A stretch of DNA of 64,000 nucleotides from Mesorhizobium helmanticense (lineage in GTDB: Bacteria; Pseudomonadota; Alphaproteobacteria; Rhizobiales; Rhizobiaceae), in the NCBI RefSeq assembly GCF_003034915.1, contig NZ_PZJX01000030.1, positions 1 through 64,000 on the forward strand, written 5' to 3'. Position numbers and translations under genes: made by a program. Shown here in pieces: positions 23,601 through 32,081 of the stretch (its first letter is position 1; each line of letters begins with the position of its first letter). The notes beneath the pieces were generated by a model. The model was given only the letters and a program-made list of their open reading frames with translations, was not told the DNA's origin and searched no databases.

Positions 23601-24749
23601 GACCACCGCCGGCAACTTGACCTCGACGGTGCCCGGTATGGTCGGTTTCGGCAGGCCGAGCAGCGCCTGCTCCAGCCCGGCAATGCGCTGATCCAGCGTC
23701 AGGCCGGCGCCACCCCCAGCGCCCACGGCTTCATCGAACTGCACCTGCGCGCCGTTGGCCTCGATCGCAAAACTCGGCTTCAGGCCGAGATCGACCGAAG
23801 CCTTGCCGTCGGCGGTATAGGGATTGTCGAGCGGCCCGGTCTCGAAGCGGAATTCGTCGATGCCGAGCTTCTGGTGGTCGAGCGAGAACTTGCCATTCAG
23901 CCTGAATCCCGGATCGGGTTTCCCCGCGCTAACCTTTACCGTTTCACCATCGGTTCCGCGCAACTCAGCTGAATTCTGGCCGACTCCATTCTTGTCCGCG
24001 CCATTCTTGTCGGCGCCTGAGATCTTGAACTGGCCCGAATAGACTGCGGCGCCCTCGACGATGCCCGCATTGCCGTCGGTTTCGATGACCAGCGGATAGG
24101 CATCCGGATTGGCCCTGAGCCGGAGCCGCATCTCTCCATTCGCACCGGCCTTGCCGGTGGAGGCGGCGACATTGGTGCGCAAACCGTCAAGCCGCATTGA
24201 CCCGTCCAATCGCCATGGCCCGGCCAGCGACTTGGCCGAGATCGTCGAGTTGATCTCGGAAATGAGATGGCTGCGCCCGCCGGCGGCATGGCGGAGCGCG
24301 ATCTGCCCCTCGGTAATCGTCAGCTTCTCGATCGAGATCTGGCTGGGATCGAAGGGCGAGGATGGCCGCATCGCCCAGTCGACGGTTCCGTCCTGGGCAA
24401 TGTCGATCGTCGCCTTCGGCCTGACCAGCCGCATGTCGAAGATCAGCACTTCGCCGCGCAGGAAGGGCGCAAGTTCGGCGTCCATCGAAAAGGTCTCGAC
24501 GGTCATCGCCGGCTGGCCGCCGGCGCCGCCGGCGACGGTGACGTTCGAAAAGGTCACCGAGGGAAACGGCAACAGTCTTGCCGTGGCATCGCCCTGGACG
24601 GTTACCCTGCGGCCCAGGATGGCACTCGCCTCACGCTCGAAGTCGGCGCGGTAGCCCGCCCAGTCGATGAAATACGGCACCACCAGCGCCGCGCACAGCA
24701 CCAGCACGAAAAGGCCACCGAAGATCACGAACAGGCGTGCGAGCATCAA
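20682..24749 (-). CDS. AsmA-family protein with long Ala/Glu/Lys tail
   Basis: 1355-residue protein. A single N-terminal membrane helix (about residues 5-29) is followed by the AsmA start FIDWAGYRADFEREASAILG and RRVTVQGDATARLLPFPSVTF, then a very long beta-rich periplasmic region ending in an AsmA_2-like domain (about residues 850-1110). AsmA-like proteins are linked to envelope assembly and lipid transport between membranes. The last about 220 residues are an extreme Ala/Lys/Glu/Arg-rich stretch (AEAKAKA-type), probably a long charged helix, followed by a Pro-rich segment. It is a single-gene unit. Confidence 0.88.
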   Translation of the reverse strand: MMLARLFVIFGGLFVLVLCAALVVPYFIDWAGYRADFEREASAILGRRVTVQGDATARLLPFPSVTFSNVTVAGGAGGQPAMTVETFSMDAELAPFLRGEVLIFDMRLVRPKATIDIAQDGTVDWAMRPSSPFDPSQISIEKLTITEGQIALRHAAGGRSHLISEINSTISAKSLAGPWRLDGSMRLDGLRTNVAASTGKAGANGEMRLRLRANPDAYPLVIETDGNAGIVEGAAVYSGQFKISGADKNGADKNGVGQNSAELRGTDGETVKVSAGKPDPGFRLNGKFSLDHQKLGIDEFRFETGPLDNPYTADGKASVDLGLKPSFAIEANGAQVQFDEAVGAGGGAGLTLDQRIAGLEQALLGLPKPTIPGTVEVKLPAVVAGDTTVRDVHLSAEPTDGGWSVKSLAATLPGRARLEANGMLSVENHFGFTGSLLLAVAQPSGFAAWLSKDVDEAIRRLPAAGFKANVDLTEKRQAFSDLELVLGKAKFSGRIDSSQPDDAKPSVLMRLEGGELDVDGLAAFASIFISDKGANRFSDRDLDFQIKAGPVSAGGLTADTVDTALRLRDGLLEIDRLSVGGLAGASISATGRVKDFPQSPTGKLDASVVAVDLKPLIDVAAQHYPDNAILAGLKTRVAAYPELFQDARIDLVSSAADNGDGTTGLAVSAQGKAGGSAFSASLSGKGAADRLLEAPLTLTFNARNPDATALLALYGLPALPLGMLGEATTDVSAKGTFGGGMATSFSLAGNDFKAGFDGTVAETPQGRTAKGKVSLEATDIEPWLMTTGVGMPGMGAGMSTSLAADADYGNGLLVLSGLSGAINEAAVSGDVNVDTKDGLPHLAGALALDELDLDPMAVMLFGDQSFLDTNGTWPTAPFSQKSSLPFTADLDLTTAALAAGPLATAYDGTLSLKLDQEGIRVSDLKAKLFGGKLTGLFELKNNEGTGLFSGQMKLAGTDLSTVMPEAGISGNGDFSTALSTSGKSVDAMIAALSGSGTAALKGLTIAGVNPGAFGAFIAKADAIGRDIDAAKTAGFAPQIAVDGSFPAGDTDIAFTVAGGTLRAPPVNFDNPAATLSADITADLNTSTVAATGSITYRPGDEALVGSEPTLNFSVDGPFSAPKRQFDSEPLAQFLTQRALEKEQQRVEAMQAALLEKQRLRREVRYYAALQSERERAAEELRKQEEAARLQAEADARAKAEAEAQAQAEAEAKARADAEANAKAKQQAAEEAEAKAKADAEAKAKTDAEAKAKPEEEAQAKAKAEAEAKAEAERRAAEAAKKAQVEEEERQKAEEAMRIASEEKAKLDAERKAAAEAPKVERAPQPPANDNPPPAEATPKPQLKPSSIENLLKSLQ

Positions 24750-24968
24750 TCCCCAAGCATCGATTGAAAGTCAGCCGCACTCTACCCGCATCAGCGTGTC
24801 GATAAAGAGGCAATTCGATCGTGTCGTCGGCAAGGCGATGACGCCATACGCTGTTGCCTGATCCCTGGCGATCGCGGTATCCTGTCTTGAGCGGACTCGT
24901 TCTCTTCTCGCGATGTCTCCGGTTCGTGACCGTCTGAAACAAATCCTGGAAAAAACGGAGACTTTCGC

Positions 24969-25943
24969 ATGTCGGGGAAGAATTGGGAGCGTGTGCCGAT
25001 CGATGCGCAGAGCGTCGACGCTCCGCTGTCGCTTTCGGCGGTGTTTCTTGTCGTCACCGTCGCCAATGAGCCGGCCGCTCTCGCCAAGGTCGCCTCGGTG
25101 CTCGGCGGGCTCGACGATCTCGTCAAGACCGTCGGCTTCCGCGACCTTTCCGGCCGGCTGTCATGCATTGCCGGGATCGGCCGCGACCTCTGGGATCGTC
25201 TCTGTCCAGACCGGCGGCCGCTTGAGTTGAGACCGTTCGCGGCGATCAAGGGCGCGGTTCATTCGGCGCCGTCGACACCCGGCGACCTTCTCTTCCACAT
25301 CCGGTCCGAACGCCCCGACATGTGCTTTGAGTTCGAGCGGATTCTGCTCGGCAGTCTTGGCGAGAGCGTGACTGTCGTCGACGAGGTCTCCGGCTTTCGC
25401 TATTTCGATGCGCGTGACCTGCTCGGCTTCGTCGATGGCACGGCCAACCCGACCGGCCTCGATCTGCCCGCCTCAGCACTTGTCGGTGATGAGGATGCCG
25501 ACTTCGCCGGCGGCAGCTATGTCGTCGTGCAGAAATATTTGCACGATCTTGCTGCCTGGGCGCGAATTCCAACGCCGCTCCAGGAGGAGATCATCGGCCG
25601 CACCAAGATCGACAATATCGAGATCGACGATGACGACGCTCCGCGCAAATCGCACAAGTCGCTGGCCACCATCGAGGATGCCGACGGCAATGAATACGAC
25701 ATCCTGCGCGACAACATGCCCTTCGGTCGGCCCGGGCAAAACGAGTTCGGAACCTACTTTATCGGTTATTCCCGCTATCTCTGGGTGATCGAGAAGATGC
25801 TGCAGCGAATGTATGTCGGCGAGCCGTCGGGCGCCTACGACCGGCTGCTCGATGTCTCCACGCCGCATACCGGCACCACATTCTTCGCCCCAACCCGCCC
25901 CATGCTGCAAACACTTGTCGAGGAAGCGCAGGGGAAGCCTTAG
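24969..25943 (+). CDS. Dyp-type heme peroxidase
   Basis: 324-residue heme peroxidase. The motif LLGFVDGTANPTGLDLP holds the GxxDG of the family. SYVVVQKYLHDLAAWARI and the C-terminal FFAPTRPMLQTLVEEA fit the B-type/YfeX-like group. The proximal histidine is probably in the C-terminal half. No Tat signal is present, so it is cytoplasmic or encapsulated, but no encapsulin gene is nearby. GGAGA lies before the ATG. It is divergent from asmA. Confidence 0.9.
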   Translation: MSGKNWERVPIDAQSVDAPLSLSAVFLVVTVANEPAALAKVASVLGGLDDLVKTVGFRDLSGRLSCIAGIGRDLWDRLCPDRRPLELRPFAAIKGAVHSAPSTPGDLLFHIRSERPDMCFEFERILLGSLGESVTVVDEVSGFRYFDARDLLGFVDGTANPTGLDLPASALVGDEDADFAGGSYVVVQKYLHDLAAWARIPTPLQEEIIGRTKIDNIEIDDDDAPRKSHKSLATIEDADGNEYDILRDNMPFGRPGQNEFGTYFIGYSRYLWVIEKMLQRMYVGEPSGAYDRLLDVSTPHTGTTFFAPTRPMLQTLVEEAQGKP

Positions 25944-26194
25944 AGTATTTGCAGCCACGCCGCTCCAAGGTGTATCGAGATTCAGGTCAGGCCGAGCCGG
26001 AGTCGAAGACGGGCGCGAAGCGACCAAACAGGTGGTTTTCGAGAACCGGAGCGGACATTTGGGTCCGTGAGCACCGGCCTATGTCGGCCGTAGCCTTGAC
26101 GACCACGACGCTCACGAGTGCTTCGGCCGGCGAAGGCCGGAAGCGCAGAAAACGCCATCAGATGGCCGCCAGAGTAGAGTTTCCAAACGGTCTC

Positions 26195-26716
26195 TTAGCG
26201 TGCGTCGCGCTTTGCCTGCGCCACCTTGGCCGCCTTGCGCTGGCGGCCAAGTTCCATCGGCCGCACCAGGTTCGGCGCCCTCTGGTTCACCACTGCCCGC
26301 ATGCCCTTGTGCGCGGTCCGTGTATTGAACTCGGGGCCGTCCGCGCCAGCACCTTGCTTCATGGCGAGCGCCTTGCGCGCATTATCGACCAGCGAGATCC
26401 GCGTCGCCAGTTGGCGGCGGCGTTCGGCCTCGCCATTCAGCCGCCGCATGGCCATCGCCAGAACTTCGAGCTTCAACTGCGAACCACCATCGGCCTTTGA
26501 AGCGGCGGCACCTTTCGGCGCACCTTTGCCGCGGATCTCGCGGCGACGGCGATGCGCCTCGCTCTGCGCCTTGTCGCGCCGCTCCCGCAACAGTTTGACC
26601 AGGCCGGCAAGCTCGGCGTCGGCAAGATCCTGAACCGCCGGATGGTGCGATTTCTCGACCAGACCGTGTTCGTCGGCGCTCAGCGCCCGCGCCTCTTCCT
26701 TGCGTGACATCGCCAT
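26195..26716 (-). CDS. Hypothetical Arg/Ala-rich protein of rhizobia
   Basis: 173-residue basic protein with no domain I recognise. It has a helical N-terminal half (VQDLADAELAGLVKLLRERRDKAQSEAHRRRREIRGKG) described here in short form, and a C-terminal half with NTRTAHKGMRAVVNQRAPNL. GAGGAG lies before the ATG. Codon use is like neighbouring genes. It could bind RNA or DNA because of its charge. It is a single-gene unit with 250 bases of noncoding DNA on its left side. Confidence 0.7.
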   Translation of the reverse strand: MAMSRKEEARALSADEHGLVEKSHHPAVQDLADAELAGLVKLLRERRDKAQSEAHRRRREIRGKGAPKGAAASKADGGSQLKLEVLAMAMRRLNGEAERRRQLATRISLVDNARKALAMKQGAGADGPEFNTRTAHKGMRAVVNQRAPNLVRPMELGRQRKAAKVAQAKRDAR

Positions 26717-26814
26717 GCTGCTCGCTCCTCTGACTTGGCAGCTGCCTGTTTTCAGGCCCTCGCCTGAAGTCTCCGGCCAAATGGCGGCACGGTCAAGGCG
26801 AGCATCGTCATGGC

Positions 26815-28230
26815 CTACTTTGCAGCCGGCAGGATCTTGCCCGGATTCATGATGTTGAGCGGATCAAGCGCCTGTTTGATCGTGCGCATGATGTCGACGC
26901 CGTGGCCAAGTTCGTGGCGCAGGAAACCGACCTTGCCCTGGCCGATGCCGTGCTCGCCGGTGCAGGTCCCGTCCATGCCGATCGCCCGCATGTTCAGCCG
27001 CGCCACGAATTCTTCCGTCTGCGCGATTTCCTTCGGGTCATCCACGTCCATCAACACCAGCACATGGAAATTGCCGTCGCCGGCATGGCCGACGATCGGC
27101 GCGACCAGCCCCATCTCGGCAATGTCGGCTTCGGTTTCGGTGACGCATTCGGCAAAGCGCGAGATCGGCACGCAGACGTCGGTCGACAGGCCCTTGGCGC
27201 CGGGCCTGAGCGTCAGCGACGACCAATAGGCGTCGTGCCTGGCCTTCCAAAGCTTCGTCCGCTCCTCGGCGACGCTGGTCCACAGGAACGGACCGCCGCC
27301 ATACTCCTCCGCGATCGCGCCGAAGGTCTCGGCCTGTTCGGCAACGCCGGCGTCACTGCCATGGAATTCGACGAACAGGCATGGGCTTTCCGGATAGTCG
27401 AGCTTCGAATAGCTTTTCATCGCCCGCATCTGCAGCGCATTGACCAGTTCGATGCGCGCCACCGGAATGCCCATCTGGATCGTCGCGATCACCGCGTTGC
27501 AGGCCGCCTCGACGCTGGGAAATGGACAGACGCCGCCGGAGATCGCCTGCGGAATGCCCTGCAGCTTCAGGGTCAGCGAGGTGATGATGCCGAGCGTGCC
27601 TTCCGATCCGATCAGGAGCCGCGTCAAATCATAGCCGGCCGAGCTCTTCTTCGCGCGTTTTCCCGTCGTCACCGTCTGTCCGTCCGCCATCACCGCCGTC
27701 AGCGACAACACATTCTCGCGCATCGTGCCGTAGCGCACGGCATTGGTGCCCGACGCCCGCGTCGCCGCCATGCCGCCGAGCGAGGCGTTGGCGCCCGGAT
27801 CGATCGGGAAGAACAGGCCGGTGTCGCGCAGATGGCGGTTGAGATCCTCGCGCGTCACGCCGGCCTCGACGGTGCAATCGAGATCCTGCGGATTGACCGC
27901 CAGGATGCGGTTCATCCGCGACGTATCGACCGAGATGCCGCCGCCCGGCGCATTGGTATGGCCCTCCAGCGAGGAACCAACGCCGAAGGCGATCACCGGC
28001 ACGCGGTGCGCCGCGCAGGCCGACACGATTTCCTGCACCTCGGCCGTCGTCTCGACAAAGGCCACGCCGTCCGGTGCCTGGGTCGGAATGTAGGTGGTGG
28101 TATGCGCATGCTGGGAGCGGATGGCTTGTCCGGTCTGAAACCGCTCACCCAGCCGCTGCTTGAGGATGCCGAGCACGGCGGCAATCCCTTCCTCGTTGCG
28201 CTCGACTTGATTGAGGTCGCTCAGAGCCAT
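26815..28230 (-). CDS. FAD-linked 2-hydroxyacid dehydrogenase (D-lactate type)
   Basis: 471-residue flavoprotein. The PCMH-type FAD domain is seen in PVIAFGVGSSLEGHTNAPGG, IDPGANASLGGMAATRASGT and LIGSEGTLGIITSLTLKL. The C-terminal FAD_oxidase_C domain has GHAGDGNFHVLVL and CTGEHGIGQGK with metal-binding histidines. It is closest to cytochrome-linked D-lactate dehydrogenase (LDHD) or glycolate oxidase GlcD; which acid is used cannot be read. ATG at 28230 with GGAGGA is taken. It is divergent from a thioesterase. Confidence 0.87.
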   Translation of the reverse strand: MALSDLNQVERNEEGIAAVLGILKQRLGERFQTGQAIRSQHAHTTTYIPTQAPDGVAFVETTAEVQEIVSACAAHRVPVIAFGVGSSLEGHTNAPGGGISVDTSRMNRILAVNPQDLDCTVEAGVTREDLNRHLRDTGLFFPIDPGANASLGGMAATRASGTNAVRYGTMRENVLSLTAVMADGQTVTTGKRAKKSSAGYDLTRLLIGSEGTLGIITSLTLKLQGIPQAISGGVCPFPSVEAACNAVIATIQMGIPVARIELVNALQMRAMKSYSKLDYPESPCLFVEFHGSDAGVAEQAETFGAIAEEYGGGPFLWTSVAEERTKLWKARHDAYWSSLTLRPGAKGLSTDVCVPISRFAECVTETEADIAEMGLVAPIVGHAGDGNFHVLVLMDVDDPKEIAQTEEFVARLNMRAIGMDGTCTGEHGIGQGKVGFLRHELGHGVDIMRTIKQALDPLNIMNPGKILPAAK

Positions 28231-28334
28231 CGATTCCTCCGCGAATGGACCAGCGTCCATACTTGTTATGGATTTATGGATGCGTAGTCTCACCAACCAT
28301 GCTCTGTCCAGCGACCCCTAAAAGGAAATCCAAG

Positions 28335-28820
28335 ATGCCGATCCCAGCCCCTTTCGTTTCTCGAGCCATGGACATCGAGAAGGACTGGATCGACTACAAC
28401 GGCCATCTCAACATGGCCTATTACAACGTGCTGTTCGACCGTTGCTCGGACGACGCCTTCGAGATGATGGGGATGGGACCGAACTACGCCAAGGACCGCC
28501 GCCTCACCATCTACACGGCGGAAGTGCATGTCTGCTACGTGCAGGAGCTGCATTTGGAACACAAGGTTACCGTTTCCTTCCAGCTCCTCGACCATGACGA
28601 CAAGCGGCTGAGGGTCTACCAGGAGATCCGCCATGTCGACGGCTGGCTCGCCGCCACTTCCGAATCACTATCGCTGCATGTCGACATGTCCGGGCCGAAA
28701 GTGGCGCCCTTCCCGGCCGATGTCCTGGCCAGGGTCGAGGCCATGCGCGCCGCCCATGCCGTGCTGCCGATGCCGGAGCGCGCCGGCCGTTCGATCGGCA
28801 TCAAGCCGCGTCGTGCCTGA
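28335..28820 (+). CDS. 4HBT hotdog-fold thioesterase
   Basis: 161-residue protein of the 4-hydroxybenzoyl-CoA thioesterase type: DYNGHLNMAYYNVLFDRCSDDAF carries the hotdog motif with the likely catalytic Asp/His near its start. Then TIYTAEVHVCYVQELHLEHKV and LRVYQEIRHVDGWLAATSE. It resembles the thioesterase domain attached to some carnitine dehydrogenases, so betainyl-CoA or a related ester is one option. AAGGAAA precedes ATG 28335. Confidence 0.85.
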   Translation: MPIPAPFVSRAMDIEKDWIDYNGHLNMAYYNVLFDRCSDDAFEMMGMGPNYAKDRRLTIYTAEVHVCYVQELHLEHKVTVSFQLLDHDDKRLRVYQEIRHVDGWLAATSESLSLHVDMSGPKVAPFPADVLARVEAMRAAHAVLPMPERAGRSIGIKPRRA

Positions 28821-28984
28821 AGAGGTTCTTTTTGCAGAATACGGCTTAAGTCCTTGTTTATATTCATACCGTTGCCGCAAAGCCACTATGCCCCGATAAG
28901 CAATTGGCACTAGCCCGCAAGATGACTTGACCCGCGGCTGGCCCCCGTTAACCTTACCGAGGTTTTAACGTGAACAAGCCGAAT

Positions 28985-29003
28985 TGAGTCGTTGAACGAC
29001 TCA
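28985..29003. repeat. 19-bp perfect palindrome upstream of a small gene
   Basis: TGAGTCGTT-G-AACGACTCA is perfectly palindromic. As RNA it gives a 7-bp stem with a 5-base loop, or it may be a protein-binding site. It lies 74-92 bases before the small gene at 29077. There is no U-run. Confidence 0.6.
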
Positions 29004-29076
29004 GCGCGGCGGTCGAAAACCGTCCGCATCGAGTTGCGATACGGGCGGCTGGACGGAAGCGGTTCGGGGAACGTGC

Positions 29077-29274
29077 ATGAAAACCGACATCAAGGTCGAG
29101 GCGGACAGGCTGGCAGCCGATCCACGCATCAGCGACTATGATTTCTGGCGCTCGCTGAAGAATCTCAACAACGAGATCTTCCACATCGCCAACAACAATG
29201 AGCCGATCCCCTTCGCCATGATCCGCTGGCGCGCCATCCTGAAACAGGCGCGCTCGAAGCGCGGGCATGCCTGA
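29077..29274 (+). CDS. Small hypothetical protein
   Basis: 65-residue protein with a compact, likely helical sequence (KVEADRLAADPRISDYDFWRSLKNL, FHIANNNEPIPFAMIRWRAI) given in parts. It has no signal or membrane segment and no domain that I know. Codon use and base composition match neighbouring genes. It is alone between the thioesterase and an Lrp regulator, and a perfect palindrome precedes it. Confidence 0.6.
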   Translation: MKTDIKVEADRLAADPRISDYDFWRSLKNLNNEIFHIANNNEPIPFAMIRWRAILKQARSKRGHA

Positions 29275-29314
29275 CCGGAAGTCACGCCGAGGCTTCACTG
29301 CCCCCTTTCCGAGA

Positions 29315-29794
29315 TCAAACCGAGCGCTTCAGCGCCCCCAGCGGCGAGCGCGCCGTCACCGGTGACGACTGGATGAGTGCGGTGTTGGTCATCGCGTGCG
29401 GGATGATGCGGTCGATTACCCGTTCGAGCTCGGCTACCGAGCCGACATGCGCCAGCGCGATGAAGCAATCCTCACCCGTAACCCGGTCGCATTGCGCGAT
29501 CTCCGGCAGGTCGCGGATGATCTCGGCCACCACGGCCAGTTGCCCCGGCACCGGCCTGATCCGCAGCCATGCCGACAGCTTCATGCCGAGCGCTGCCGGA
29601 TTGATCCTGACCGTATAGGCTTCTATCACGCCGTTCTCCTGCAGCCGCTTGATGCGCTCAGCCACGCTCGGCGCCGACAGGCCGACCGAACGCGCCAGTT
29701 CAGCCGTGCTGGTGCGCGCATCCTTTTCCAGCAGCCGCAGGATTTTCAGGTCGGCGGCATCGAGATCTGGATTTTCGCTTCGAAGGCGTTTCAA
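29315..29794 (-). CDS. Lrp/AsnC-family regulator
   Basis: 159-residue feast/famine regulator. The HTH is LDAADLKILRLLEKDARTST, AELARSVGLSAPSVAERIKRLQ. The RAM ligand domain follows with VTGEDCFIALAHVGSVAELE. I take the TTG start at 29794, preceded by GAGG; the ATG at 29845 adds 17 atypical residues and leaves only 17 bases before the divergent exporter. It probably controls that EamA exporter in response to an amino acid. Confidence 0.87.
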   Translation of the reverse strand: MKRLRSENPDLDAADLKILRLLEKDARTSTAELARSVGLSAPSVAERIKRLQENGVIEAYTVRINPAALGMKLSAWLRIRPVPGQLAVVAEIIRDLPEIAQCDRVTGEDCFIALAHVGSVAELERVIDRIIPHAMTNTALIQSSPVTARSPLGALKRSV

Positions 29795-29862
29795 TGAAAA
29801 AATCCTCGGATCGAAAGGCCATTGATTGTTTTGGCCGGTCATCATCCATATAAACCGGAAAA

Positions 29863-30801
29863 ATGCCTTGCGATAATGATCTCATGAAGGATCCAGCGCA
29901 AGCACCCGTAGCCAGCCCTGCCCTCGCCGGCCCAGCCCTTGCGAATTTGGCGAGTGCGTTGCCGCCGCATGTCTGGTTCGGCGTCAGCGCCGTGTTCCAC
30001 TATCTCGGCCCAGCCTTCGCCGTGCTGCTGTTCCCGCATGTCGGGGTGCTCGGCATGGCGTGGCTGCGCATCGCCACTGCCGCCCTTGTCTTCGCGCCGC
30101 TGACCCGGCCGTGGACGGTCTTTGCCCGCGCCGACCGCTCGACCAGATTGATGCTTCTGGCCTTCGGCATCTGCCTCGGCGTCATGAACTGTTCCTTCTA
30201 CCTGGCGCTCGACCGCTTGCCGATCTCGCTGGTCGCGGCGATCGAATTCGTCGGCACCATCGGCGTCGCGCTGGTCGGCCTCAGAAGCCCGCGCAATCTC
30301 GCGGCCCTTGCCGTCGCTGTCACCGGCACCTTGCTTTTGATCGATGTGAAATGGTCGAGCGATCCGGTCGGCCTGTTCTGGGCCTTCCTCAACGGCGCGC
30401 TGTTCGTCCTCTACATCGTGCTTGGCCATCGCATTGCCCGCGCCGGCGCCGGCGGCGGCATCGCCGGCCTGGGCGCCGCGATGTCGGTCGCTTTCCTCAT
30501 CGTGCTGCCTATCGGTCTTGCCGATGCGCTGCCGGCCTTCTCGGCGCCAGTGCTGCTCATAGCCGCCATCGGCGTCGGCATCTGCTCGTCGGTCATCCCT
30601 TATATCTGCGACCAGCTCGCCATGTCGCGGCTGCCGCGCTCGAGCTTCGCGCTGATGCTGTCGCTGCTGCCGGTCACCGCGACGCTGATCGGCGTCGTTG
30701 TACTGCGGCAGATACCGAGCCTCACCGATTGCCTCGGCATCGCGCTGGTCGTGGCCGGCGTCGCCTTCCACAGGTCGGCGGGTCCAGAGCAGATCGATTA
30801 G
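29863..30801 (+). CDS. EamA/RhtA-like amino-acid or metabolite exporter
   Basis: 312-residue protein with ten hydrophobic helices in two EamA halves. MLLAFGICLGVMNCSFYLALDRLP and VAAIEFVGTIGVALVGLRSP, and later VIPYICDQLAMSRLPRSSFALML, resemble the threonine/homoserine exporter RhtA. ATG at 29863 has CCGGAAA upstream; a second ATG at 29884 is possible. It is divergent from an Lrp-type gene, a standard regulator/exporter pairing for amino acids. Confidence 0.86.
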   Translation: MPCDNDLMKDPAQAPVASPALAGPALANLASALPPHVWFGVSAVFHYLGPAFAVLLFPHVGVLGMAWLRIATAALVFAPLTRPWTVFARADRSTRLMLLAFGICLGVMNCSFYLALDRLPISLVAAIEFVGTIGVALVGLRSPRNLAALAVAVTGTLLLIDVKWSSDPVGLFWAFLNGALFVLYIVLGHRIARAGAGGGIAGLGAAMSVAFLIVLPIGLADALPAFSAPVLLIAAIGVGICSSVIPYICDQLAMSRLPRSSFALMLSLLPVTATLIGVVVLRQIPSLTDCLGIALVVAGVAFHRSAGPEQID

Positions 30802-30879
30802 TCAATTTATTTCAATAGCTTGTAAAAATCCCGCTTTGGTTCCCCGATTCGAGCAGCTGCGACCAGAAAGCTTAGGATT

Positions 30880-30905
30880 GAACCAATCCCGCCTTTGCGC
30901 CGTTG
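30880..30905 (+). promoter_or_regulatory. EcfG-like general-stress promoter for the LOV kinase
   Basis: TGAAC (30880-30884) and CGTT (30902-30905) are 17 bases apart. The alphaproteobacterial EcfG promoter is GGAAC-N16/17-CGTT, so only the first base differs. It is 28 bases before the ATG of the LOV kinase gene, a suitable distance. Confidence 0.5.
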
Positions 30906-30932
30906 TCCCTTCGAAAACGGTTGGAGCAAAAG

Positions 30933-32081
30933 ATGGATTGGAAACGCACCAGTGAGCCGGCCGATGCATGGCACATGACGGACGACTTGCATGCCGAGCA
31001 CGGCAAGGGCGATCCGTTCGCGGCGGCCATTCGCGCCACAAGGATGTCGATGATCATCACCGATCCCCGGCGGCCGGACAACCCTATCGTATTCGCCAAT
31101 GACGCCTTCCTGCGCCTCACCGGCTACGAACGACAGGAGGTTCTGGGCAAGAACTGCCGCTTTCTGCAGGGACCAGAGACCGACAGGATGGCAGTGGAAC
31201 AGGTTCGCGAAGCAATCGCGAGCCGCAGCGATATCAGCATCGATCTCTTGAACTATCGCAAGGACGGCTCGACGTTCTGGAACGCGCTCTACATCAGCCC
31301 GGTATCCAATGACAAAGGCGAGCTGCAGTTCTTCTTTGCTTCGCAGCTTGACGTTTCCGACCGCAAGCTGTCCGAACATCGGATGAGCGCTGACAAGGAA
31401 CGCTTCGAAAAGGCGGTCAGGGAACGCACGAAGGAGTTGGAAGCCGCTCTGGAGGCGCAGACAACACTGCTTCATGAGGTCGATCATCGCGTCAAGAACA
31501 ATTTGCAGATGATTTCTTCTCTGATCATCATGCAGCGCCGGACCATAAAGGACGAAGGCATAAGGCAATCGCTGACCACGATGCTGGAACGCATCGAGGC
31601 CTTGAGCACCGTGCATCGCCGGCTATATCAATCGAAGGACGTCAGCAGGTTCGACGTTTCGGACTTCGCCCGCGACTTGATTTCGGATCTGCTCACGGCA
31701 TCGGGACGTTCCGAGATAACATCGAAGCTCGACCTTGATCCGATTGTCGTTTCTGCCGAAAAAGCCACCCCCGTGGCCCTCATGGTCAACGAACTCGTCA
31801 CCAACGCCCTGAAACACGCCTTCAAGGAAAAGCCGGACGGATCGATCGCCGGCAGCATCGGCATCAAGATGAGTCAGCCCGATGGCCACCTCAATATCGA
31901 AGTTACCGACGACGGCGTCGGCATGGCCGATTCCAATGGTGATGCCTCTTTCGGCATGCGGCTGATCAAGTCTCTCGGCCGCCAGTTGCATGCCGACATC
32001 GAATGGCGAGATGCCGGCCCCGGCACCCGGGTCGTCATCAGGATGCCGAATGTACCGCAGCAAGAAGGGAATGTGTTATGA
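30933..32081 (+). CDS. LOV-domain blue-light histidine kinase
   Basis: 382-residue sensor kinase. A LOV/PAS domain covers about residues 30-145. The photoactive cysteine lies in GKNCRFLQG (Cys75), with NDAFLRLTGYERQEVLG and DGSTFWNALYISPV also typical of flavin-binding LOV domains. An HisKA_2/HWE-like dimerisation domain has the phosphoacceptor in HEVDHRVKNNLQMISS (probably His185), then an N-box VNELVTNALKHAF and DDGVGM in the ATPase. It has no membrane segment. LOV kinases of Brucella and Rhizobium use blue light. Its stop overlaps the next receiver gene by 4 bases. An EcfG-like promoter precedes it. GGAG lies before ATG 30933. Confidence 0.93.
   Translation: MDWKRTSEPADAWHMTDDLHAEHGKGDPFAAAIRATRMSMIITDPRRPDNPIVFANDAFLRLTGYERQEVLGKNCRFLQGPETDRMAVEQVREAIASRSDISIDLLNYRKDGSTFWNALYISPVSNDKGELQFFFASQLDVSDRKLSEHRMSADKERFEKAVRERTKELEAALEAQTTLLHEVDHRVKNNLQMISSLIIMQRRTIKDEGIRQSLTTMLERIEALSTVHRRLYQSKDVSRFDVSDFARDLISDLLTASGRSEITSKLDLDPIVVSAEKATPVALMVNELVTNALKHAFKEKPDGSIAGSIGIKMSQPDGHLNIEVTDDGVGMADSNGDASFGMRLIKSLGRQLHADIEWRDAGPGTRVVIRMPNVPQQEGNVL

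Noticed and set aside
25944..26194. Noncoding gap after the Dyp gene with weak inverted repeats (CGTGAGC/GCTCACG)
   Set aside because: Stem only 7 bp over a long loop; not different from chance. No gene seen in the gap.
28947..28972. CtrA-like site (TTAACC ... TTTTAAC)
   Set aside because: The spacing does not match TTAA-N7-TTAAC; only half-sites are present.
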